In this document: piece after piece, positions 35,021-44,975 of the stretch
How the letters are laid out: each line of letters opens with the position of its first letter
Numbering within the stretch: position 1 is the first letter of the stretch
Source: Parasponia andersonii
Taxonomy: Eukaryota; Streptophyta; Magnoliopsida; Rosales; Cannabaceae
Length of the DNA stretch: 64,000 nucleotides
Direction of reading: 5' to 3'
Assembly (NCBI GenBank): GCA_002914805.1
Contig: JXTB01000001.1
Location: 394,736-458,735 of the forward strand
Made by a program: the position numbers and the translations under genes
The notes under the pieces: generated by a model
Database searches by the model: none
Seen by the model: the letters and a program-made list of their open reading frames with translations, nothing else
Told to the model about the DNA's origin: nothing

Positions 35021-35310
35021 TTGAAAGTGTGACGATTGGTTGCTTCTTAGATTTTCATGTGAAAGCAGTATCTCTCATAAAGAATATAAAACCACTTGTA
35101 CTCTTTCGATCATCTAAGTCTCCACTCCAATCATTGTCATTATAATCCACAAGATTATAGTTATTATTCGTAAGACAAAGTTAGTTGTAACTTTAATATA
35201 TTGAAGGATTCTTTTGGCAACTTTTAAGTGTGTGATTATTAGAGATTCTAAGTAACGATTGATCAGACTCACAGCATAGAGAATGTCAGGTCTTATGCAA
35301 GTCAGGTAGC

Positions 35311-35492
35311 ACAAACTTCCAACTAAGCTCTTGAAGAATATTGGATCCACTTTTTCTCCTTCATCATGCTTTGATAGCTTGATTTTACATTCGATCAGTG
35401 TACAAACTTCCAACTAAGCTCTTGAAGAATATTGGATCCACTTTTTCTCCTTTATCATGCTTTGATAGCTTGATTTTACATTCGATCAGTGT
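35311..35492. repeat. 91-bp tandem duplication in copia RT
   Basis: ACAAACTTCCAACTAAGCTC begins at 35311 and at 35402. The two 91-bp units differ by a C/T change. The duplication repeats the KIKLSKHD..GEKVDPIFFKSL coding segment. Confidence 0.92.
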
Positions 35493-37537
35493 ATTGACAG
35501 CCTTGCAATCATTCATCTTGAACTTCTTGATGATCTCCTTGGCATAGCCTTCTTGTGAAATGAAAATTCCATCTTCTTCTTGCTTCACTTCTATACCAAG
35601 ATAGTAACACATGAGTCCGATATTAGTCATCTCGAAATCCTTTGTCATTGCTTTCTTAAACTCTTCGAACATGGATGGATTACTCCCCGTGAAGATCAGA
35701 TCATCGACATAGAGGCACATGGTTAAGATATCTCCATCTTTTACTTTGATGTACAATGCATGCTCATAAAGACATTTAATGAAGTTTTTATCTTGGAAGT
35801 ACTTGTCGATGCGGCTATTCCATGCTCTTGGTGCTTGGTTTAACCCATAAAGGGCCTTCTTCAACTTTAGGACCTTATCTTCTTGTCCCTTAATCTCATA
35901 CCTAGATGGTTTCTCTATATAGACTTCCTCTTCAAGGACTCCATTTAAGAAAGTAGACTTGATATCCATTTGATGAATTTTCCATTTATTTTGAGTAGCC
36001 AATGAGATGATCAATCGTACTATTTCTAGATAAGCAACAGGAGCAAATACCTCATCATAGTCTATGCCGAGTCGTTGACTGTATCCCTTCGCGACCAATC
36101 TTGCCTTATATCTCTCCACTTCTCCTTTAGCATTCTTTTTAGCCTTGTAAACCCATTTTACGTCGATTACTTTGTGCTCTTTTGGAAGTGTAGCAAGCTC
36201 CCATGTATCATTCTTTGTGATCGCCTTTATTTGTTCATCCATCGCATCTCGCCACTCTTTACTTTGTATAGCTTCATCAAAGTTTAATGGTTCACAATCA
36301 GCAAGGAGACAAAAGAGAGTTAAGTCATATTGATTCTTAGTCACCTCATATATCTCTTGTAAGCTCCTTAATCTTGATATCCATTCACTTGAACTACTGC
36401 TTGAAGATGATCTTTGTATTGTTTTATGATGAGTGCTTGCCATGGTGAAGTAGGTGGAGTAACAGGCTCTTGTAGTTCTTCTCTTACTTGCTCTATTCTT
36501 CGTCGCTCGCTTTCTTCTTCAATGTATGGTAGGAAGTCATAATTTCCCTCTTGTGTGTGCCATTCCCATGTGCTTTTATCGTCAAACTCTACATCGCGAC
36601 TAATAATAGTCTTACCATTGCTTAGATTATAGAGCTTCTAGCGTTTTGAGTTAGAGTTGTAGTCGATGAAGACAAACTTTTCACTTTTATCGTCGAGCTT
36701 GGTTCTCTTTTCATCAGGCACGTGAGCATAAGCTATGCTTCCAAACAATCTTAGGTGAGAGATTTTAGGCTTTCTTCTACTCCAAGCATCTTGTGACGTC
36801 TTTCCCCATGCGCTTCTTGTTATAGAGCGATTTGATAGGTAAACTACACAAGCTACAGCTTCAGCCCAAAACTCCTTTGGCATTCATTTGCTCTTGAGCA
36901 TGCTTCTGGCCATGTCTAAGATTGTTCTATTCTTCCTTTCTGCGACACCATTCTGTTGGGGAGATCTTGGTACTATTAAAGGACGGCGGATGCCGTTGTC
37001 TTTATGATACTTCTGAAACTCATGGGATGTGAATTCTCCTCCTATATCAGATCTCATTGCCTTGATACTTCGACCACTTTCCTTTTCAACAAATGCCTTG
37101 AACTTCTTGAATTTTTCGAACACTTCTGATTTCTCTTTCAAAAAATACACCTGGGTCTTTCTTGAAAAATCATTGATGAAGAGGAGAAAGTAGTTACTCT
37201 TACCGAGAGAGCTTGGTCTTATTGGACCACACACGTCGGTATGTATGATCTCAAACGGTTTATGGGCTCGGGAATTTGATTCTCTTAGAAAGCTTCTTCT
37301 GAATTGCTTTCCCAATAAGCATCCTTCACATAATTGGTCTGGTTGACTGATGAAGGGCAGACCTCGAACCATCTCTTTCTTTGCTAATAATTCTAGGCCA
37401 CAAAATTGAGATGTCCAAACCTTAGGTGCCAAAGCTATGATGAATCTTTGGAGTAAGCCTTTAGAAATTTTGCTACGTCATTTTGAATGTGTAACAAGAA
37501 CATTCTATTTCTTGTTATTGGCACTTTGGTGATTAAC

Positions 37538-39433
37538 TTATTTCTATTGTCTCTTAAAGAAAGACTATTTTCTTTCATGTGAATATCATAGTCTTTCTCT
37601 AAGAGTTGGCCAAGACTCAAGATATTACTCTTTATGTTAGGCACGTAGTAAACATTTGGAATAAACTGATGTTCTCTATTCCTCTCACCATAGAACTGTA
37701 AATTATGTTGATACCAAATATTCTAGAGAATGACACTAGTTAATTCAAACTGCTCCTTAGGGACCTTACTATAGAAGTAAAGCAAGATGTCAGGCATAAA
37801 ACAATGGCGCCTATCTTGGCATTGATCATAGAGTGGATTAATGGGGAGTTTCCTTTGGATGAGATTAATGATGACAAGGCTTCATGGAACAACCTCCAAA
37901 CGAAGATAGAGACCTTAATTGGCAGTTTCAAACTCCAAAGGAAATTCGACCAACCAGACAAAGAGGATGAACAAGAACCTTTCCTTAGGAGGTTCTTGTT
38001 TAGAGCAAGCTTATACCCTAATTTGACACTGTAGTTCCCCGATTTATCATTTTGCCACAAGAGAAAATTGCTCTTTTGAGTAACTCCTAGTGAGAGTGAA
38101 AGGATGCACTCTATATCTACTGAAAGAAAAATACTCTTAATGTTTATTAGGTCCTAACAACCAGAGGAGAGAATCAGATCCTTCACAAGCAAACCAAGAA
38201 TAGGAGTTGGACTTAGAGGCTTAAAAGAAAGAGGTATGGGAAGCTAGGGATCCTTGAAGACTCGAATATTTCTGCCATCACCAACACCCTAGAATATCAT
38301 CACAAATAATTTCCTTATCCCAAAGGATACTTTTTCAAAGCCAAGAGGAACTATTTTTGTCATGGGCATCAAGGAAGGATGTCTATAGGAAATATTTGCT
38401 TTTGAGGATTTTGGGGGCGAGAGAGTTTGGGTATAAGAGAAGCCACCAAGCCTATTTAGCTACAAGAGCCTAGTTGAACAGGCCAATATCCTTGAAGCCT
38501 AGACTACCAAGAGATTTCGGTTTACATATAGTGTCCTATTTTATCCAGGCTAACTTTCTACTACCATCCTTTGTACTCCACCAAAATTGAATAAAAGGGA
38601 CCTCAGCTCATTACGAAGGGAACATGGGAGTTTGAAGAGGCTCACAATATACGATGGGATTGCTTGAAGAGCTACTTTAATTAATATTTCCTTCCCACTG
38701 CGTAAAAAAAGATTACGCTTTCATCCCTAAATCCACTTCCAAACTTTATCTTTTAGGATTTCAAATGTTTTATTTTTATTATGCCCCACTACAATAGGGA
38801 AATCTAAATACAAATCATGAGATTTGACATCTGTTAGCCCAAGCACATCAATGATAGTACGCTTGGTGTCATCTTCTATGTTTGGACTAAAAGTAATAGT
38901 AGATTTTGAAAAGGTTGACTTTTTTACCTGTGACCACCTCATAAGTGGTGAGAATAAAAGTAATGACCTGGGCATTAAGAGGACTAGCTCTGGAGAAGAC
39001 TATGCTGTCATCTGCAAAGAATAGGTGATAAGAATAGGTGATTAATGCTAGGACCACTTCTATTACTCTAAAAACCTAGTAAGTTACCATCTCTCACACT
39101 TTTAGTTCACAAAGCTGAAAATGCCTCTACACAGAGTAAGAATGGGTAAGGGAATATGGGACAACCTCGATAAAGGCCTCTGGACAGAACAACATAACTA
39201 AGGGGTAAGCCACTGATAATAAAAGAGAAGGAGGAGGTGAATATGCTGTCCATGACTAAATCTGTCCATTTCTGTTCATCATTAGGGACCATGTCTGAAG
39301 CGAACCTTGCCAACTGATCGAATTTTCTCACATATTCAGCCACTGAAAGGTTACCCTGTTGTAACTTACTAAACTCATTCACCTTTGTGGCCAATACTAC
39401 AGTATTGTAATATTTCTCGTTGAAAACTAATTG
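37538..39433. repeat. 1,896-bp block, copy A (ends at the single N)
   Basis: It is identical to 39435-41330 at a constant offset of 1,897, apart from a few base changes. I saw differences near 38470, 38637 and 39064. It contains the copia edge, a LINE fragment and the start of the Tekay gag fragment. It ends exactly at the N. Confidence 0.95.
37695..39268 (-). pseudogene. L1-type LINE fragment: RT palm to zinc knuckle (copy A)
   Basis: In sense it begins with an RT piece (MDSIFTSSFSFIISGLPLSY then SRGLYRGCPI), matching the LINE box S-R-G-L-R-Q-G-(D/C)-P. It continues through a palm/thumb relic at 38975-38727 (EKSTITFSPN-like, then DVLGLTDVKSHDLYLDFPI). It ends with a zf-RVT-like region (SGNYSVKLGYKLAL, SLKLPIKVSIFVWRLFHEAL). 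Stops and shifts separate the blocks. The 5' half of the LINE is absent here; the junction with Tekay gag is at about 39268. Confidence 0.85.
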
Positions 39434-39434
39434 N
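39434..39434. other. Single N, probable contig join
   Basis: One ambiguous base lies exactly at the boundary between copies A and B of the 1,896-bp block. This is what a scaffold join with an unrecognised overlap would leave. Confidence 0.9.
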
Positions 39435-41330
39435 TTATTTCTATTGTCTCTTAAAGAAAGACTATTTTCTTTCATGTGAATATCATAGTCTTTCTCTAAG
39501 AGTTGGCCAAGACTCAAGATATTACTCTTTATGTTAGGCACGTAGTAAACATTTGGAATAAACTGATGTTCTCTATTCCTCTCACCATAGAACTGTAAAT
39601 TATGTTGATACCAAATATTCTAGAGAATGACACTAGTTAATTCAAACTGCTCCTTAGGGACCTTACTATAGAAGTAAAGCAAGATGTCAGGCATAAAACA
39701 ATGGCGCCTATCTTGGCATTGATCATAGAGTGGATTAATGGGGAGTTTCCTTTGGATGAGATTAATGATGACAAGGCTTCATGGAACAACCTCCAAACGA
39801 AGATAGAGACCTTAATTGGCAGTTTCAAACTCCAAAGGAAATTCGACCAACCAGACAAAGAGGATGAACAAGAACCTTTCCTTAGGAGGTTCTTGTTTAG
39901 AGCAAGCTTATACCCTAATTTGACACTGTAGTTCCCCGATTTATCATTTTGCCACAAGAGAAAATTGCTCTTTTGAGTAACTCCTAGTGAGAGTGAAAGG
40001 ATGCACTCTATATCTACTGAAAGAAAAATACTCTTAATGTTTATTAGGTCCTAACAACCAGAGGAGAGAATCAGATCCTTCACAAGCAAACCAAGAATAG
40101 GAGTTGGACTTAGAGGCTTAAAAGAAAGAGGTATGGGAAGCTAGGGATCCTTGAAGACTCGAATATTTCTGCCATCACCAACACCCTAGAATATCATCAC
40201 AAATAATTTCCTTATCCCAAAGGATACTTTTTCAAAGCCAAGAGGAACTATTTTTGTCATGGGCATCAAGGAAGGATGTCTATAGGAAATATTTGCTTTT
40301 GAGGATTTTGGGGGCGAGAGAGTTTGGGTATAAGAGAAGCCACCAAGCCTATTTAGCTACAAGAGCCTAGCTAAACAGGCCAATATCCTTGAAGCCTAGA
40401 CTACCAAGAGATTTCGGTTTACATATAGTGTCCTATTTTATCCAGGCTAACTTTCTACTACCATCCTTTGTACTCCACCAAAATTGAATAAAAGGGACCT
40501 CAGCTCATTACGAAGGGAACATGGGAGTTTGAAGAGACTCACAATATACGATGGGATTGCTTGAAGAGCTACTTTAATTAATATTTCCTTCCCACTGCGT
40601 AAAAAAAGATTACGCTTTCATCCCTAAATCCACTTCCAAACTTTATCTTTTAGGATTTCAAATGTTTTATTTTTATTATGCCCCACTACAATAGGGAAAT
40701 CTAAATACAAATCATGAGATTTGACATCTGTTAGCCCAAGCACATCAATGATAGTACGCTTGGTGTCATCTTCTATGTTTGGACTAAAAGTAATAGTAGA
40801 TTTTGAAAAGGTTGACTTTTTTACCTGTGACCACCTCATAAGTGGTGAGAATAAAAGTAATGACCTGGGCATTAAGAGGACTAGCTCTGGAGAAGACTAT
40901 GCTGTCATCTGCAAAGAATAGGTGATAAGAATAGGTGATTAATGCTAGGACCACTTCTAGCACTCTAAAAACCTAGTAAGTTACCATCTCTCACACTTTT
41001 AGTTCACAAAGCTGAAAATGCCTCTACACAGAGTAAGAATGGGTAAGGGAATATGGGACAACCTCGATAAAGGCCTCTGGACAGAACAACATAACTAAGG
41101 GGTAAGCCACTGATAATAAAAGAGAAGGAGGAGGTGAATATGCTGTCCATGACTAAATCTGTCCATTTCTGTTCATCATTAGGGACCATGTCTGAAGCGA
41201 ACCTTGCCAACTGATCGAATTTTCTCACATATTCAGCCACTGAAAGGTTACCCTGTTGTAACTTACTAAACTCATTCACCTTTGTGGCCAATACTACAGT
41301 ATTGTAATATTTCTCGTTGAAAACTAATTG
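39435..41330. repeat. 1,896-bp block, copy B (starts at the single N)
   Basis: It is the second copy of 37538-39433. It begins inside the copia pol (39435-39591), then repeats the LINE fragment (39592-41165) and the Tekay gag start, and runs on into unique gag sequence after 41330. Confidence 0.95.
39592..41165 (-). pseudogene. L1-type LINE fragment (copy B)
   Basis: It has the same domain relics as copy A: zf-RVT-like at 39957-39637, palm/thumb at 40872-40624, and the RT box near 41060-41110. It is not an independent insertion if the block is an assembly duplication. Confidence 0.85.
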
Positions 41331-41780
41331 AAATTCTATCCATGTCATTTAAGTAGTGTCTCTGGTTTTCCTAATCACATCCCACCATATACGTGCATCT
41401 TTCTTTAACATATAAACAACACAATAAACTTTCTCCCTTTCACTAAGCTGCATAAAGTCAAAAATTGTTTCCAACGAACATTTCCATTCTTCTGCATCGA
41501 GTGGATCTATAGTACCCTCAAATACTGGCAGGTGTTGTTTCCTAAACCGTTCATACAGTGGTTCAAGAGGGTAAAATGCAGCAGGGGCCTGTGGTGGAGG
41601 TGGTGGTGGTGGTGGTTGTGTGTTAGGCGGAATCTGTCTTTCCTCTTGCTGTTGTAACAGCCTCTCAATTTGTTCTGCCTGCCTACGAACCATCTCGCGG
41701 AGTTCTGCTAACTCCTGTGTATGTCTCTCAGGGGTAGAGCCCTCAGTCGCTCTAGATGTTTGACTACGAGTGGTAGTCAT
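41166..41780 (-). pseudogene. Tekay/Del gypsy gag, truncated
   Basis: It starts at the Met of MTTTRSQTSR (41780). A coiled, Gln-rich segment (LREMVRRQAEQIERLLQQQ) and a Pro run are followed by the gag core: RFRKQHLPVFEGTIDPLDAE and KKDARIWWDVI. A stop comes at about 41348. Then FNEKYYNTVVL, FSKLQQGNLSVAEYVRKFDQL and SDMVPNDEQK follow before the sequence turns into LINE at about 41165. The zinc knuckle and all of pol are missing. It lies just downstream of its own primer site and LTR. Confidence 0.85.
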
Positions 41781-41935
41781 TTTTATGCTCCTTATCCTAG
41801 TAAAGATTAGCCAATAATAAACATGAAGCATGTAACAAATATAACTAATGCACATAAAATACTTACTTATGAGTTGAGTGATTCCCTTCCTCGATATACA
41901 CATATGGACAGTCTACAGAAAGGATTTAAACCTCT

Positions 41936-41947
41936 GCTCTGATACCA
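41936..41947 (-). other. Primer-binding site, initiator tRNA-Met type
   Basis: The minus strand reads TGGTATCAGAGC, the standard plant retroelement primer site complementary to the 3' end of initiator tRNA-Met. It lies four bases past the LTR end (GGCGTTACA). Confidence 0.92.
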
Positions 41948-41951
41948 AACT

Positions 41952-43722
41952 TGTAACGCCATTTTTATCCTCCTACTACTAGTGGAAATTTATTAACTTT
42001 TTATTTATAAGGCGTTACTTTTGGAAGATAATCCTATACTTATTTTTCCAAAATACGGGCCAATTCGAACTTTTATTTTCTTTAAAACTCTATGGATAGG
42101 TGACTTTACTTCCATACATGATCAGTATATACATATATTACACAATGAAACATATTAAATAAGTACTAAAAAAAATGAATTAAAAATAACTTCATTGAGA
42201 GACTGCAAAACATCCCAAAATACTCAAACTAGGCCCCTCCCCCCTAACAAGTGGTCAAAATATCCATATGTATAACACCAAGGGTGGGCCTCTACTTCAA
42301 CTCACAAGCTCATGCTGTCATCTCAATCATTACCTGCAACACAAGACTATAATGAGCTACAGCTCAGTAAGTAAAGTAATGGATGACATATTGCTCAATG
42401 ACATGAGTTAAATGTATGATCGTGCTTGCTTAAATGTTTTGGTATAAATGATTTTCTTTACACCCTTCCCTGTCTTGTGCCCACTGTCCAGTTCAGCACT
42501 GTGCCTGCAGGGCTTCCTGAATTAATGATATCCCATGGGTTCTCCTCCCGCCGGCTCTTACCACAGTGGGGCTCGTTACTAACCTTATTCCATCGTTACC
42601 CCATCGAGCTCAAGAGATAAGGCGGCCCGAGACTGTAGTTTATTCTATTATATAACTTGGAGGAGGAATATTGTGGCAAACCTTGTGACTAATCCTGTCA
42701 CACTTGCCCTTCTCCTGGGGCTGCCACTCTGAAACTGTAAATATTTATCCCACTTCCCCGTAACAGTGACACAAAACCTTCTGAAAGTTACCTGATCTTA
42801 ACTTNNNNNNNNNNNNNNNNNNNNNNNNNNNNNNNNNNNNNNNNNNNNNNNNNNNNNNNNNNNNNNNNNNNNNNNNNNNNNNNNNNNNNNNNNNNNNNNN
42901 NNNNNNNNNNNNNNNNNNNNNNNNNNNNNNNNNNNNNNNNNNNNNNNNNNNNNNNNNNNNNNNNNNNNNNNNNNNNNNNNNNNNNNNNNNACCACGTTGC
43001 TGGTCACTCCTATACACCCAAGTGTAGCCAAAGTTGGTGAATCCTACCTTAGAAAGTGAAAACTAGTCATACTTTGACTTATGATCCTATATGGCCAATG
43101 TTATTGTAATTTGGTGCAACCTAGCCCCTTAACCAATCATTAAACATAAAAAGAAAGTCAATTAGACTCTAATTAACAATGCAAACATAGTATTAGCACT
43201 CAATTATTAGAATGCACAAAAATGACATTACGCGATTAAGCTTAATCTAAGCTAGTTTAGTGCAACAAAATACCAATTAGTGTCCTGAATGCCACCTCGT
43301 GCTTACCTAGAGCCGACAAATAAAATGCTATAAATAAGCCCTAGACATTGAATTAAGTCTATTTGACGTGTTAAACACATAGTGAATTTGGCTCCGAAGT
43401 ACGTGAAAATTGCATTTTACCGAAAAACTACTATTTGACCAAGTTATCATCAAGTACGATCTTAATACATATGCACATAGTATTAGTTTCATAATTATAT
43501 TCTTTGTTCTTTTAGCACACCGAGCTCTCTCTCTGAGGGTATTGAACCTTTACCCTTCATCGGGACACTTTGACAATCATTAGTGTAATAGCACGTACGT
43601 AAATGCACATAACATAAGGAATGAGCATATTTTTATGAAACTAGTATTAATGACTTCTAGAAGCCTAATATGCAGTTAGAACATGTTTATTATTGGCTCT
43701 CTTAATTATATGAAGAGTTGGA
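41952..43722 (-). repeat. 5' LTR of a Tekay/Del gypsy element, with a sequence gap
   Basis: In sense it starts near TGTGACATCCAAC (about 43722-43729) and ends GGCGTTACA at 41952. It shares blocks with the solo LTR at 22374-25362, including the region around the gap. It has the motif TTACTGAGCTGTAGCTCAT (sense, 42353-42372). The apparent length of 1.77 kb is shorter than the 3-kb relative, partly because 186 N (42805-42990) may stand for more missing sequence. Confidence 0.8.
42805..42990. other. Assembly gap, 186 N
   Basis: A run of undetermined bases inside the Tekay LTR. Open frames that cross it are meaningless. Confidence 0.99.
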
Positions 43723-44561
43723 TGTCACACCCGTACTTGTGGACACGAATGTCGGGCCAAAAACTTGGACTCTTGTAAGCCCAATCTTTTGCTACGGGCC
43801 AGATTTTTTTTTTTAAATTTTGCTTCAATTCAATGGTCAGTTACACGTAAAACTACCAAGCATTTTCCTTTAGAAAACTGGCAACCTTTTTATGGTTGTG
43901 CTAGGTGTTTTGGCTTTGTAACAGCCATAGAGGAGGTTCTAGAAATCTCCCATTCTGCCAAGCATTAGTGCTAGGCATTTTTTGGCCATGTAACAACCAT
44001 ATTTGGCTGTATTGGATTTATTCCAATCGAAAGTATGATCTGTAACCTCCCACTTAAAATGACTATAAAAGGAGAGCTTTCCCACCTCATTCTACATACC
44101 AAAAAATCAGTAGCTTCCTCTCTGATTTCTCTCTACCGCCCTCTCTCAATTTCTCTAGTTTTTCGAATGTTCTTGAGTTCTTGAGTTTACTAGCTAAAGT
44201 TCTTCGAGTGTTTAGGAATTTTGTAGCTAGGGTTCTTAGTGTGTTGGAGTTCAAATCTATTCAGTTCCTAGAGTAGAGGTGTTGGTATTTTACCTGCCAC
44301 TCTTTGTCGCTGTATCCTGGGAAACTGATGCTAGCTAAAGTTCTCAAGCATTCTAGTAGAGAGAGCGAATCAATTTTAAGGACACTGTGTCCTACACAGG
44401 CCTCGACGGTAATAGTGTTTCTGAAGTGCTACTGAAATTCCATTGAAGTGTGGACCAAACTTTTGGTAACTTTAAATTTTATTTTAAAGTTTATTGTAAA
44501 CATTTGTTAAATATGTTTGCAACCTTATATATTGCATGTTATCGTTAATTTAATTCTTATA
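43723..44561 (+). repeat. Copia 5' LTR, missing its first part
   Basis: It aligns over its whole length with 50044-50882: for example GGACACGAATG(T/C)CGGGCC, TGACTATAAAAGGAGAGCTT and TATATTGCATGTTAT. TATAAAAGG at about 44063 is a likely TATA box. Confidence 0.88.
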
Positions 44562-44600
44562 CTCTTAAAACTTAGTCGTTGCTTTATATAAGGTTTTTAT

Positions 44601-44682
44601 TAGGTTGCATGTTAGAATTTATTTTATTAAATTCTTTATGCTAGGTTGCATGTTAGAATTTATTTGTTAAATTCTTTATGCT
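44601..44682. repeat. 41-bp tandem duplication in the copia leader
   Basis: TAGGTTGCATGTTAGAATTT starts at 44601 and 44642. Both units end TTAAATTCTTTATGC. It lies between the 5' LTR and the gag start. Confidence 0.85.
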
Positions 44683-44975
44683 CATATTTGCAATATATGT
44701 AATTCTAATTGTTTGAATATATATATTGCTCTGCCGCTTTATTATTATAATTATTTTTGGTGTGGCATTCTTGTGGAGGAGAATTTGTGTTCTGTCTAAG
44801 GAGATTGGGTTTGAAGAGGAAGCAACTGTAACCCCTCCACGTCTTTCCTAGTAGTTTCTTTGAAATTCTGTCTAAGAGGCGGGATTTTAAGTGATACCTG
44901 TTTGTGAACCCTCTGGCTTTTCCTGGGAACAAATCTGTACTGAAATTAATAATCTTTGATTGATTAATTTCAGAG

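Larger units (their letters stand above)
34668..37644 (-). pseudogene. Copia pol (integrase-RT-RNase H), broken
   Basis: Top end: NIKSNILSLGQLLEKDYDIH, a conserved pre-integrase block. Integrase has CEGCLLGKQ, HTDVCGPI (Asp), a SDIGGEF block where the family has DxGGEF, and SPQQNGVAERKN (Glu). RT from about 36300 has WVYKAKKNAKGEVERYKAR, QMDIKSTFLNG and CLYVDDLIFTG near 35705. RNase H at 34928-34668 has EIYIDNKSVITLAKNP and KTQDQVADIFTK. Stops split it after 37435, 36884 and 36638. A 91-bp internal duplication (35311-35492) and a 61-bp one (34922-35020) disrupt the RT tail. Confidence 0.88.
34260..37694 (-). mobile_element. Ty1-copia element, 5'-truncated, minus strand
   Basis: It retains, in sense order, the end of the protease region, GAG-pre-integrase, integrase, RT, RNase H, a purine tract (AAGTTTAAGGGGGG) and a probable 3' LTR. 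Gag, the protease active site and the 5' LTR are missing. At about 37695 the sequence changes to a LINE. The copia 5' edge recurs at 39435-39591 because of the block duplication. It is not mobile. Confidence 0.85.

Noticed and set aside
39107..39541. Apparent fusion of copia, gag and LINE frames across the single N
   Set aside because: The fusion runs through the N at the putative contig join, so it is very likely an artefact.
37740..40921. Two copies of LINE frames taken as tandem gene duplication
   Set aside because: The break coincides with the N and the copies are almost identical, so an unmerged overlap explains it better.
42745..43031. Open frames spanning the N run
   Set aside because: They exist only because unknown bases do not create stops.
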